A stretch of DNA of 49,634 bases from an uncultured Bacteroidales bacterium (lineage in GTDB: Bacteria; Bacteroidota; Bacteroidia; Bacteroidales; Bacteroidaceae). The notes beneath the pieces are model-generated. The model had not been told where the DNA came from. It searched no databases and worked only from the letters and a program-made list of their open reading frames with translations. The stretch lies in the NCBI GenBank assembly GCA_902801425.1, contig CADCIQ010000020.1, positions 1-49,634 of the forward strand. The letters are read 5' to 3'. Below are positions 8,760 through 15,928 of this stretch, in pieces. Position numbers and translations under genes: made by a program. Within the stretch, counting starts at the first letter, position 1. Every line of letters starts with the position of its first letter.

Positions 8760-9156
8760 ATAATATAAATTCCCCACCCTCAAGGAGTAAGTTTTTGGAT
8801 ATGTTTTTATTCAACTATCGCATAGCTCAAGTTGCAGGTTTTCTTCATTAGGTTTATAGGTCAGAATGCCATTAACGAGGCAGACCTTATAACCTACGAC
8901 CTCAAAACCTATAAAGTTAAGCTTGTGAAACTTTAGCATCCTTCCCCCTTTGGGGGATAGTTGGCTTTATGTCATAACGCTTTTTCTTTATTATTATTGC
9001 TTATAAACTTGGTAAGTATCGGGTTTTTATGCTAAATAATCGTAATATTCCGTGTTTGTTTGGGAGTTTCAGATATTTTTACTACCTTTGCCAATAATTT
9101 TTTACTAATTATTACCTAAGACTCTCAACCTTCAACTCTAAACAGAAACAAAGAAC
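8760..9156. other. divergent intergenic region with repeat remnant and manC promoter
   Basis: This gap lies between the divergent glycosyltransferase and manC genes. It holds an imperfect inverted pair (AGGTTTATAGGTC near 8850 against GACCTTATAACCT near 8882), a short palindromic repeat copy (CCTTCCCCCTTTGGGGGATA, 8940-8959), and the manC promoter. No open frame of interest is visible. Confidence 0.6.
9059..9090 (+). promoter_or_regulatory. promoter of manC
   Basis: TTTG (9059-9062), 20 bp and TACCTTTG (9083-9090) match the Bacteroidota consensus exactly. The ATG is 67 bp further on. Confidence 0.85.
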
Positions 9157-10200
9157 ATGAAATATGCAATAATACTCGCTGGAGGCAAAGGACGAAGACT
9201 CTGGCCTGTAAGCCGTAGAAATCTTCCGAAGCAGTTCATCGACTTCTTCGGCTATGGCAAGACACTTCTCCAGCAGACCTACGACAGAATGCTCAAGATA
9301 ATGCCAAAGGAGAATATCCTTGTCGTTACACATACCGCATTCGAGGATATACTACGTGAACAGCTTCCTGAACTTTCTCAGAAGAATCTCATTCTTGAAC
9401 CTATCAATAGAAATACGGCACCTGCCACTCTCATGGCACTCCGTTCTGATATAATTCCAGCGGAAGGTGATGTGATAATAGTTCCTGCGGATCAGATAGT
9501 TATGAATGATGATAAGTTTAGTGTGGCTATCAATAATGCAACGGACTACATAAACTGTTATGATAGCGTTCTGACTATGGGCGTAAAACCAACAAGACCA
9601 GAACCTGGATATGGATATCTCCAAATGGGAGACCTTGTTCCTGCTACTCCAGAGCACCCTACCCCTACCACCCACTATGTGAAATCTTTCACCGAGAAGC
9701 CTGACCGCGATTTTGCACGTATGTTTATGGATAGCGGCGAGTTCCTATGGAACACAGGTATCTATATGTCAAAAGCTTACTACATCAGCAAGCAACTCAT
9801 TACGCTTATGGGAGGTGACAAGGATATGGACTACTCCATGAGTCCTAACCTATCCATAGATATGGCTATCCTTGAGAAGATGCCCGAAAGGGTAGTCATG
9901 GAATGTTCTTTCGGATGGGCAGACATAGGTGCATGGCATGGCATATACGAGGCTTTCGCTAATGCTGACGTGGATAATGTGCTTGTCAACAAAAAATCAC
10001 TTCTAAGGGCAGAGAATGCCACACATAATGTCATCTCGCTACCTGACGGAAAACTTGCCGTCATCAGCGGACTTGAAGGATATATTGTGGCAGAAAAGGA
10101 CAATGTTCTGCTCATCTGTCAAAAAGAGGATTCTTCTGCTATGGTAAGAAGACTCCTCGGAAAGATAGAGACGGAAGATGGCATGGAAGACTTTGTGTGA
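9157..10200 (+). CDS. manC: mannose-1-phosphate guanylyltransferase, 347 aa
   Basis: The enzyme makes GDP-mannose from mannose-1-phosphate and GTP, the precursor for mannose, fucose and related residues in surface glycans. The pyrophosphorylase signature GGKGRRLWPVSR (residues 9-20) is intact, followed by KQFIDFFG, the VPADQ metal-site motif, FTEKPD (product-binding EKP) and the late FGWADIGAW. The length is that of the single-domain form without the C-terminal isomerase cupin. It has a consensus promoter and heads a plus-strand set with the SUMF1, SprT-like and hypothetical genes. It is divergent from the glycosyltransferase operon, which probably consumes its product. Confidence 0.93.
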   Translation: MKYAIILAGGKGRRLWPVSRRNLPKQFIDFFGYGKTLLQQTYDRMLKIMPKENILVVTHTAFEDILREQLPELSQKNLILEPINRNTAPATLMALRSDIIPAEGDVIIVPADQIVMNDDKFSVAINNATDYINCYDSVLTMGVKPTRPEPGYGYLQMGDLVPATPEHPTPTTHYVKSFTEKPDRDFARMFMDSGEFLWNTGIYMSKAYYISKQLITLMGGDKDMDYSMSPNLSIDMAILEKMPERVVMECSFGWADIGAWHGIYEAFANADVDNVLVNKKSLLRAENATHNVISLPDGKLAVISGLEGYIVAEKDNVLLICQKEDSSAMVRRLLGKIETEDGMEDFV

Positions 10201-10255
10201 TTTAAAAGCCCCTCACAGGTAAAGGAATATAATTATAATTCAAAATAAAACAAAA

Positions 10256-11062
10256 ATGAAGAAGACTATTTACTACTGCGCAGCAGCCGTTCTTAGCGTT
10301 TGCATGCTTGCATCATGTGATGCTGACAAAACTGAGTTTGAAACCAACGATGACGGTACAGCTGTACTGACATCAAAAGGTGTTGACTATGAGATGATTC
10401 TCGTAGAGGCAGGTCCTTTCAAGATTGGTGCAACTGCCGAGATGACAATGGTTACTCCTACCGAAGAGCAGCCTTCACATGACGTGACTATCACAAAGGA
10501 TTATTATCTCGGTAAGACTGAGGTTACTCAGGAACTCTGGGAGGCTGTTATGGGCAGTAATCCTTCTGCTATCAAGGAGGGCAAGAACCTTCCTGTAGTA
10601 AACGTAAGCTGGGATGATTGTCAGGCATTCGTAAAGAAACTCAACGAATTGAGCGGCAAGCAGTTCCGTCTGCCAACAGAGGCAGAATGGGAATATGCTG
10701 CTCGTGGTGGTAAGAAGACTAACAGCTTGCAGTTTAGCGGTAGTATCTATGTTGAGCGCGTGGCTTGGTATAAGAGTAACTCTAACGGCACTCTCCACAC
10801 AGCCGGTACTATGGATAAGAACGAACTTGGTTTCCACGATCTGAGCGGAAACGTATGGGAGTGGTGTCAGGACGGTCATTTCACATATCCAACAGATGCA
10901 CAGAAAGACCCATGTCCAGAGGCTGACTCTACACGCACATACGTAATCCGTGGTGGTGGCTGGAACTCTGGTCAGAGCGACTGCCGCTACACATCACGCT
11001 CTTCTTATAGTGCAACAGGCAATAATGCAGACCTCGGTCTTAGGTTGGCGATAACGAAGTGA
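10256..11062 (+). CDS. SUMF1/FGE-fold lipoprotein, 268 aa
   Basis: A lipoprotein signal ends in CMLASC (Cys21). A formylglycine-generating-enzyme (SUMF1) domain of the C-type-lectin-like fold fills about residues 55-268, with YYLGKTEVTQELWEAVMG, RLPTEAEWEYAARGG, LSGNVWEWCQDG and VIRGGGWNSG. True sulfatase-activating enzymes use two cysteines after the GG(S/G) segment; here only one is present (SDCRYTSR) and the first is replaced (GGGWNSG). It is therefore more likely a structural or binding member of the family, like those associated with Bacteroidota surface or gliding/secretion machinery. The stop overlaps the GTG start of the next gene by 3 bases. Confidence 0.87.
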   Translation: MKKTIYYCAAAVLSVCMLASCDADKTEFETNDDGTAVLTSKGVDYEMILVEAGPFKIGATAEMTMVTPTEEQPSHDVTITKDYYLGKTEVTQELWEAVMGSNPSAIKEGKNLPVVNVSWDDCQAFVKKLNELSGKQFRLPTEAEWEYAARGGKKTNSLQFSGSIYVERVAWYKSNSNGTLHTAGTMDKNELGFHDLSGNVWEWCQDGHFTYPTDAQKDPCPEADSTRTYVIRGGGWNSGQSDCRYTSRSSYSATGNNADLGLRLAITK

Positions 11063-11733
11063 TACCCACAACCACCTACATCGAGAATAAGTTCAGGGAG
11101 TTTAATCATCTTATCTTTGATGATAAACTCCCTATTCTTCCTATTCAACTAAGCAACGCCAAGACATTCCTGGGTATGCTTGTATATAAGAAGCGGAGGA
11201 CATTGCTCGGTAAGGTGGAGCATTATGATTTCCGACTTCGTATCAGCATCCGTCTTGACTTGCCTGAAAATGAAATAGAAGATACCATCATCCACGAGAT
11301 GATACATTATTATATTAACTTCAACGGCATCAAGGACACAAGTGCTCATGGAAAGGTTTTTCGTCAGATGATGAACGACATCAACCTGCATTTCGGAAGA
11401 AACATCACGATTACCCATAAGAGTACCCCCGAACAGAAACAGCAACTCGCAGGAACTCGCAAACGCTGGCACGTAGTGGCAGTAGTGAAATTTCACGACG
11501 GGCGTTCTGGCATAAAAGTACTTCCACGCATTCGCCAACGCATAGTTGCCTATCGTAATGGCGTACTTATGAACAGGGAAATAAAGAGTGTTGATCTTTT
11601 CATCACCAACGACCCTTTTTTCAATTTATATCCCAGTTCCTCCGCTCTCAAGGTTCATATCCTTGATGCCTCGGAATACGAGCCACATTTGCAAAGACAA
11701 CTATCAGAAAAAGTTTTATCAATTAACAATTAA
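11059..11733 (+). CDS. SprT-like zinc metalloprotease domain protein, 224 aa
   Basis: The HExxH zinc-protease motif is HEMIHYY (residues 79-85), with a third ligand probably the His of SAHGKVF, as in SprT/Spartan-type domains. The N-terminal FDDKLPILPIQLSNAK is typical of the family. It is cytoplasmic, with no signal peptide. The start is GTG at 11059, overlapping the preceding stop; the first later Met would delete conserved sequence. The C-terminus ends in LSINN, where the stop codon is already part of the ATTAACA repeat at 11723. Bacterial members have no well-settled substrate, so the function remains a probable peptidase. Confidence 0.82.
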   Translation: MIPTTTYIENKFREFNHLIFDDKLPILPIQLSNAKTFLGMLVYKKRRTLLGKVEHYDFRLRISIRLDLPENEIEDTIIHEMIHYYINFNGIKDTSAHGKVFRQMMNDINLHFGRNITITHKSTPEQKQQLAGTRKRWHVVAVVKFHDGRSGIKVLPRIRQRIVAYRNGVLMNREIKSVDLFITNDPFFNLYPSSSALKVHILDASEYEPHLQRQLSEKVLSINN

Positions 11734-11748
11734 CATGCCTATCAACTT

Positions 11749-11820
11749 CCGGCTCCCTCCCTACGGAGGGAAGTCCGATGTTAATAACATCGGAGTATGT
11801 GCAAAGCGGGGGGAGAGGCC
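11749..11820. repeat. palindromic repeat with perfect internal hairpin
   Basis: GGCTCCCTCCCTACGGAGGG at 11751 and GGGGGGAGAGGCC ending at 11820 are the two halves seen in the element between cydA and cydB. Between them is a perfect hairpin, TCCGATGTT-AAT-AACATCGGA (11774-11794), absent from the cyd copy. Confidence 0.8.
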
Positions 11821-11822
11821 GC

Positions 11823-11905
11823 AATTAACAATTAACATGCCCACAAGCGATAAAAGCTATATAAATAACTCCTCCCCTCGGGGAGGTCGGGAGGGGGTCT
11901 TTTTT
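11823..11905. repeat. palindromic repeat giving a second start codon
   Basis: ATTAACA 7-mers are followed by ATGCCCACAAGCGATAAAAG (from 11837) and CTCCCCTCGGGGAGGTCGGG. It is the plus-strand twin of the element at 5592-5690. Confidence 0.85.
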
Positions 11906-12490
11906 TTCCAACCCAAAGGTGACCACCTCACCATTTTCAAGAACAAGAAGAAGATGCACACCCCAAAGGGTAACATCATCTATACATACAGCGAGGATTT
12001 CGCAAATCGCATAATCAAAGAACTTGAGGCAGAGGCCGACTATACATCATGCGCTTCAATCCTCTGCTATCACTATACTTATTGCGATCTGACGGCAGAA
12101 TACGACCAAAAGACCGTAGCAGAAGATTTGCTCACCTGTCTGGATCATAACGTAGAGTATGACCCTATTATAGCATTAAACGAGAATAAGGCTATTGAGT
12201 CTATGAGCGATGAGGAAGTCAACCAACTGGTAAAGACTTTCAAGCAACAGATGATGGCATTTATCGGTGGTTGCTCTATGCCTCAGCTTGTGGCTATCAC
12301 AGTACTCTATTGCGCCTTTGATTCCCTCGCCCTACCCTATTACATAGTGAAGGACACAATGGGAAAAGAAGCCTGTCCTATCGATGATTTCGTGGAAAAG
12401 CTCTCAGCCTATTGTAAGAGAGAGGATATTGATATGCCTGCAAATATGCAAGAAACAATAACGGCTTTTTCTGAATATTGGAGTATCTAA
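11837..12490 (+). CDS. hypothetical protein, 217 aa (178 aa from the internal start)
   Basis: The conserved-looking body begins near residue 40 (MHTPKGNIIYTYSEDF) and is acidic, helical and soluble, with Cys-rich short helices (SCASILCYHYTYC). No family is recognised. Two starts are possible: ATG 11837, within the palindromic repeat and giving the same MPTSDKSYIN beginning as the GT2 protein at 5658, or ATG 11954, which gives 178 residues free of repeat sequence. The frame also runs upstream, but that part overlaps the SprT-like gene. It ends before a strong hairpin at 12500-12526, shared with the convergent gene. Confidence 0.68.
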   Translation: MPTSDKSYINNSSPRGGREGVFFFQPKGDHLTIFKNKKKMHTPKGNIIYTYSEDFANRIIKELEAEADYTSCASILCYHYTYCDLTAEYDQKTVAEDLLTCLDHNVEYDPIIALNENKAIESMSDEEVNQLVKTFKQQMMAFIGGCSMPQLVAITVLYCAFDSLALPYYIVKDTMGKEACPIDDFVEKLSAYCKREDIDMPANMQETITAFSEYWSI

Positions 12491-12499
12491 AATAAAAAT

Positions 12500-12526
12500 G
12501 TTTCGCAAGTTTTTAGCTTGCGAAAC
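12500..12526 (-). terminator. intrinsic terminator of the sigma-factor operon
   Basis: The perfect stem GTTTCGCAAG / CTTGCGAAAC has a 7-nt loop. On the minus strand it is followed by ATTTTTATTTT, so it best serves the gene at 12537-13154; it may also slow plus-strand transcription arriving from 12490. Confidence 0.8.
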
Positions 12527-12536
12527 TTAAACAATA

Positions 12537-13154
12537 CTATTCCTTTTCCTTCAGCATTTCTATCATATCGTTGATATTCTGCTGGTTCTTATTGTAATAT
12601 TTATTACATATTAAAATAAATGCTATCAAGACAGAGAAGAATATCGTGAGGTTTACACCAATAAACTGGTATGTAGGAAAACCTTCTTTGAATATAAATT
12701 TTGAAAAGCTGTTTGCATAAATTTCATATAATATCCAAGAAACCATAATCGTGGACAAGATAATATCCATGTATCTTATTTTTCGATTATTTTTTTTCAT
12801 ACTAATCAATGTTGATACTATCTCCTTGACGCTTTTGGTAGAGAAATCTGAATCCTTTATACGTTGTGATGACCAGTATTCAAGATATGCAATAACAACC
12901 ACCGTTATGACAGCAAAAACCTTGAATGTGAAAGATAATCCAAATCTATAATCCACAATACAAAAACCAGTAAAAGCTGGAATCAGCATCAATAATGATA
13001 TATACCCATATATATTGATGCTTTTCACTTTCTTCATCGTATTGTCCTTAAGCAACTGCTCGTTAAGCACAATCTGCTTATCTAATTGCTCTCTGAGAGA
13101 CAGCATTTGCTGACGCATCTCTTCCAGTTCCGGACTTTCAATTCTATTTTCCAT
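12537..13154 (-). CDS. four-TM membrane protein, probable sigma-factor partner, 205 aa
   Basis: A charged N-terminal helix with heptad character (residues 5-40, LEEMRQQMLSLREQLDK) precedes hydrophobic segments at about 47-68, 73-93, 128-146 and 163-183. There is no zinc-binding anti-sigma motif. It overlaps the upstream ECF sigma gene by 11 bp, so translation is coupled. Position and topology suggest a membrane-bound partner or anti-sigma-like regulator, but this is inferred from the neighbourhood only. Confidence 0.72.
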   Translation of the reverse strand: MENRIESPELEEMRQQMLSLREQLDKQIVLNEQLLKDNTMKKVKSINIYGYISLLMLIPAFTGFCIVDYRFGLSFTFKVFAVITVVVIAYLEYWSSQRIKDSDFSTKSVKEIVSTLISMKKNNRKIRYMDIILSTIMVSWILYEIYANSFSKFIFKEGFPTYQFIGVNLTIFFSVLIAFILICNKYYNKNQQNINDMIEMLKEKE

Positions 13155-13629
13155 CGTTCATCTTTTTTAGTTGTTCCTTTATTCTTAATAGTCTCACGGA
13201 AACATTCTTTGTAGTAATTCCCATGATTTCTCCAATCTCATCGTATGAAGTTCCTTCAAGCCATAGCATTACAATGGCACGGTCGAATGGATTTAGCCTA
13301 TGAATACGGTCATAGAGCATCTTCACGTTGGCGTTATTATCAGAAGAGTCACTTCGCATTACACTCTCAATATCGGCGGTAAGAGGGCATTCTTTGCTAC
13401 GTTTCTTCTTTTTCCTGTCTATGGTGATACACGAGTTCATTGTAACTCGCCACACCCACGACTTGCACACATCATTAGCCGACTGGAATCCTCGCCACAT
13501 ATTGACCAATGCCTCTTGCACCAGATCCTCCGTTTCGTCGGGCGATTCAGCAAACATCATGCACACATAGTACACGGTGCTCTTGTATTCGCGTACAAGT
13601 TCGGTAAATTTAATTTCTAATTCTGTCAT
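13144..13629 (-). CDS. ECF-type RNA polymerase sigma factor, 161 aa
   Basis: Region 2 includes DETEDLVQEALVNMWRGF (residues about 31-48), with the DLVQEA signature of ECF sigma factors. Region 4 (residues about 110-158) carries DRAIVMLWLEGTSYDEIGEI and a helix-turn-helix ending in KNVSVRLLRIKEQLKK. Length is normal for the class. It directs RNA polymerase to a small regulon, probably under control of the membrane protein whose gene overlaps its 3' end. Transcribed away from the winged-helix regulator gene; no close match to the housekeeping promoter is visible in front of it. Confidence 0.92.
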   Translation of the reverse strand: MTELEIKFTELVREYKSTVYYVCMMFAESPDETEDLVQEALVNMWRGFQSANDVCKSWVWRVTMNSCITIDRKKKKRSKECPLTADIESVMRSDSSDNNANVKMLYDRIHRLNPFDRAIVMLWLEGTSYDEIGEIMGITTKNVSVRLLRIKEQLKKMNDGK

Positions 13630-13726
13630 TATCTGTTTTTTTATTTACTTTTTACTTATAGAAACGCATTCCAAATAGAAAAACTACATCAAATACGTAA
13701 AATTCTTCTGATTTTTTTGATTTTAC

Positions 13727-13770
13727 GGCACAACCGACAAACCCTGTGGGTAGGTTTTGTCGGTTGCGCC
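13727..13770. other. strong 18-bp stem hairpin in a divergent intergenic region
   Basis: GGCACAACCGACAAACC pairs with GGTTTTGTCGGTTGCGCC around the loop CTGTGGGTA. It lies between two divergently transcribed regulator genes, so it is not placed to end either gene. A second inverted pair, CTGCTTGC (13803) and GCAAGCAG (13865), follows. Possible operator, regulatory RNA or interspersed repeat. Confidence 0.7.
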
Positions 13771-13898
13771 ATTTATTTACTCCTAAATTTACTTTCTAAA
13801 TGCTGCTTGCTACCCTTTCCCCCGACATAAAACGTAAAAGTTTCTTAAAGAACATCTTTTTTGTGCAAGCAGATAAACAAGAACTCGATTATTATCTG

Positions 13899-13906
13899 TA
13901 TCTTTG
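13899..13906 (+). promoter_or_regulatory. -7 element of the winged-helix regulator gene
   Basis: TATCTTTG matches TAnnTTTG and lies 21 bp before the ATG at 13927. No clear -33 element at the usual distance, so the promoter may need an activator. Confidence 0.5.
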
Positions 13907-13926
13907 CAACTAAAACTTATTCTTAT

Positions 13927-14631
13927 ATGAAGAAACTACCTATATCAATATTCCTTTTTGTGATGCTTATGGCATTCGTCTCAGCTTTCACAAGCTATAA
14001 GTCCACAAGCAAACGCATTTCCGAAGACGTGAACAATGCCTTGGCACTTACAAAGTACCAGATGCCGTGCGATGTGGTGTCTGCCGATACAATCCGCTGC
14101 TATCGCAATAACATAACTATTGCCGAACTCCGAGAAACGGCTTGTCTGGCTATGCGAACAGTTCGCAAGGGCAATCGTCATGAGACGGAGCTAATAGCTG
14201 AAGCAAACTGCGATTTCGCAACTGTCTTCATGCTCTCCGACCAACGAGCATCTGCATCGCTAATGCTTGCAGGCATACTATGGCTTATTGGCAGCACCAT
14301 CTATATGCGTCGCCATAAGCCCGAACTCATTATGCAGGGCATAGCCTACGGAGGGCTTATATTCAATAATGACAGGTTCTCAACCACCACAGGTGAGCGC
14401 ATCCACCTCACACCTATGCAGCACACTCTCTTGGAGATGTTCCTGAAATCGGATGACCACACCCTCACAAAACAGGAAATCTGTGATCGTCTCTGGCCAA
14501 AGAAACCCGATGCCAACGACACTCTTTATACCCTCATCCGTCGTATCAAGCCTATCATTGAGGCAAACAGCAACCTCAAGATAGAGTCAGACAGAGGCAG
14601 GAGTTATTCACTTAGAATATGCAATATGTAA
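13927..14631 (+). CDS. membrane-anchored winged-helix transcriptional regulator, 234 aa
   Basis: An N-terminal hydrophobic segment (residues 4-22) and a second one (about 109-127) bracket an extracytoplasmic region of about 85 residues. After residue 130 follows an OmpR/PhoB-type winged helix: RIHLTPMQHTLLEMFL, the recognition-helix area EICDRLWP, and the wing YTLIRRIKPIIE...GRSYSL. The topology puts the sensor in the periplasm and the DNA-binding domain in the cytoplasm, like a one-component ToxR-type regulator. The ATG at 13927 is chosen; an upstream TTG in frame adds residues before the first TM segment without support. The 3' end overlaps the convergent DUF2809 gene by 24 bp. Confidence 0.83.
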   Translation: MKKLPISIFLFVMLMAFVSAFTSYKSTSKRISEDVNNALALTKYQMPCDVVSADTIRCYRNNITIAELRETACLAMRTVRKGNRHETELIAEANCDFATVFMLSDQRASASLMLAGILWLIGSTIYMRRHKPELIMQGIAYGGLIFNNDRFSTTTGERIHLTPMQHTLLEMFLKSDDHTLTKQEICDRLWPKKPDANDTLYTLIRRIKPIIEANSNLKIESDRGRSYSLRICNM

Positions 14632-14979
14632 AACTCGTGCTGCGAGGTATATCACGATAACGCCTATTGAATATGCGAGTAAATCCCACCATACGAAGCC
14701 TTGTCCGAGGAGCATGTGCCCGATAAAGGTAGAGCGGACTGTAACTAACCATTCCCATCTTATGAGTTGAGAGAACTCCACAAGGTAAGAGAGAATAAAC
14801 GTGGCAATGGCAATATCTTTCAGTTTCCTGTTGACAAATATGAAGCGCAGGAAGCAGAATAATGCCATAGACCAAAGTCCGTCACCAATTTCATCTGGCA
14901 GAAAAGTAACTTTTCGTGAGGAGAGACCAAGCACGATAAGCAAGGCAATAGCAATGATATAGAATACTCGTTTTGTCAT
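14608..14979 (-). CDS. DUF2809 family membrane protein, 123 aa
   Basis: Four hydrophobic segments (about residues 5-21, 32-50, 55-73 and 96-115) and the sequence FILSYLVEFSQL with FVWWDLLAYSIG match the DUF2809 family, small integral membrane proteins of unknown function. On the minus strand a -7 element TAACTTTG (15004-14997) lies about 18 bp before the start. It converges with the winged-helix regulator, and their ends overlap by 24 bp. Confidence 0.85.
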   Translation of the reverse strand: MTKRVFYIIAIALLIVLGLSSRKVTFLPDEIGDGLWSMALFCFLRFIFVNRKLKDIAIATFILSYLVEFSQLIRWEWLVTVRSTFIGHMLLGQGFVWWDLLAYSIGVIVIYLAARVLHIAYSK

Positions 14980-15362
14980 ACGTTTAATTATGTTTGCAAA
15001 GTTACAAAAAGTTTAGCACAAATCCTGAAAACTCAAGAAAAAATCTTGATACTCTTATTTCTTTTTGAACGTGGATTTCACTAATTGCGAAATTCACAAA
15101 GCTCATCAGGCTAAAGCAAGGATCTTGAAAAAATTTCAAAATAATACTTTTCTGAGTTAATTTTTCTAGTCATCATCGCTCATTTTCTGTAAAGCCAAGC
15201 ATCGGAGATGCGTCTATAAAGGACTTTTGAATTTGTAAAATACACATTTTTGTAAAAAAATCACAGAAATATTTGGTAATATGAATATTAATCCATATAT
15301 TTGCACTCAGGAAATCAAAATTTCTCTTATTTAATAACTAATAATTAAAAACCAAAATCATT
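14980..15362. other. intergenic region with a shared palindromic motif and the rubredoxin promoter
   Basis: A sequence at 15183-15211, containing the palindrome GCATCGGAGATGC, occurs inverted at 31076-31105 (GCATCTCCGATGC followed by CTTTACAGAAAA). A small hairpin CAAGA/TCTTG lies near 15032. Otherwise only the promoter of the rubredoxin gene is seen. Confidence 0.55.
15272..15303 (+). promoter_or_regulatory. promoter of rubredoxin
   Basis: TTTG (15272-15275), 20 bp, TATATTTG (15296-15303): an exact consensus match, 60 bp before the start codon. Confidence 0.85.
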
Positions 15363-15521
15363 ATGAAAAAGTATGTATGCGACACATGTGGCTGGGAATA
15401 TGATCCAGAAGTAGGTGACCCTGAAAATGGCATAGAGCCTGGTACAGCTTTTGAGGATCTTCCTGAAGATTTCGTTTGCCCTGTCTGCGGAGTGGGTAAA
15501 GATGAGTTTTCGGAGGCGTAA
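15363..15521 (+). CDS. rubredoxin, 52 aa
   Basis: The small protein reads [19 protein letters not shown] at the start and carries both CxxC knuckles, CDTCG (residues 6-10) and CPVCG (39-43), which bind one iron in rubredoxins. The conserved aromatic and acidic residues around them (WEYDP, FEDLP) are present. It is a cytoplasmic electron carrier; in anaerobes it feeds peroxide, superoxide or oxygen reduction. Its place directly upstream of the DUF4492-cydAB genes suggests a shared role in handling low oxygen. The ATG at 15363 follows an exact promoter. Confidence 0.95.
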   Translation: MKKYVCDTCGWEYDPEVGDPENGIEPGTAFEDLPEDFVCPVCGVGKDEFSEA

Positions 15522-15524
15522 GAT

Positions 15525-15637
15525 TTAATTACTAATTACAAAGTTCGAATTACCAGGTTAGCACAATTCGCTTACAATGTGTTCGTGATTACATATAATA
15601 AAATAGGTAATTCGTAATTTGTAATTTGTAATTAACA
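15525..15637. repeat. 7-bp mirrored-arm array
   Basis: The left arm holds TTACTAA/TTACAAA-type 7-mers (15525-15556) and the right arm TAATTTG 7-mers (15606-15637). It separates rubredoxin from DUF4492. Confidence 0.7.
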
Positions 15638-15642
15638 CCAAT

Positions 15643-15858
15643 ATGGGACTCCGTAACATATTATGGCATATCTGGCGGTTTTACTATGAAGGATTTCGTA
15701 GTATGACCGTCGGTCGCATTTTATGGGCTATAATCTTCATCAAGTTATTTATCATTTTCGCCATCCTCCGATTATTCTTCTTTCAACCTACACTCACAGG
15801 TACTGACGAGGAAAAAGCGGAGCAGGTAAGGAGGAATATGATAAGTAACAGCCCATAA
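15643..15858 (+). CDS. DUF4492 family small membrane protein, 71 aa
   Basis: One transmembrane helix (about residues 24-47, GRILWAIIFIKLFIIFAIL) follows an amphipathic N-terminal region rich in Trp, Arg and Tyr. The family is found next to cydAB in Bacteroidota, and here cydA follows after 70 bp. A role as an accessory or small subunit of cytochrome bd (like CydX in other bacteria) is a reasonable inference from position and size, not shown by sequence. Confidence 0.87.
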   Translation: MGLRNILWHIWRFYYEGFRSMTVGRILWAIIFIKLFIIFAILRLFFFQPTLTGTDEEKAEQVRRNMISNSP

Positions 15859-15861
15859 CTG

Positions 15862-15907
15862 CCTCTCGCTTGCCCTTGGGGAGAGAATATCCATAAGGCA
15901 GGTGAGG
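15862..15907. repeat. single palindromic repeat copy before cydA
   Basis: GCCTCTCGCTTGCCCTTGGGGAGAGAAT and the end AAGGCAGGTGAGG match half of the paired element at 3500-3645. It ends about 22 bp before the cydA start. Confidence 0.7.
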
Positions 15908-15928
15908 ATTCGATAAATCTAATAATCT

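Noticed and set aside
11588..11836. N-terminal extension of the hypothetical protein at 11837
   Set aside because: It overlaps the SprT-like gene in another frame and consists of translated repeat sequence.
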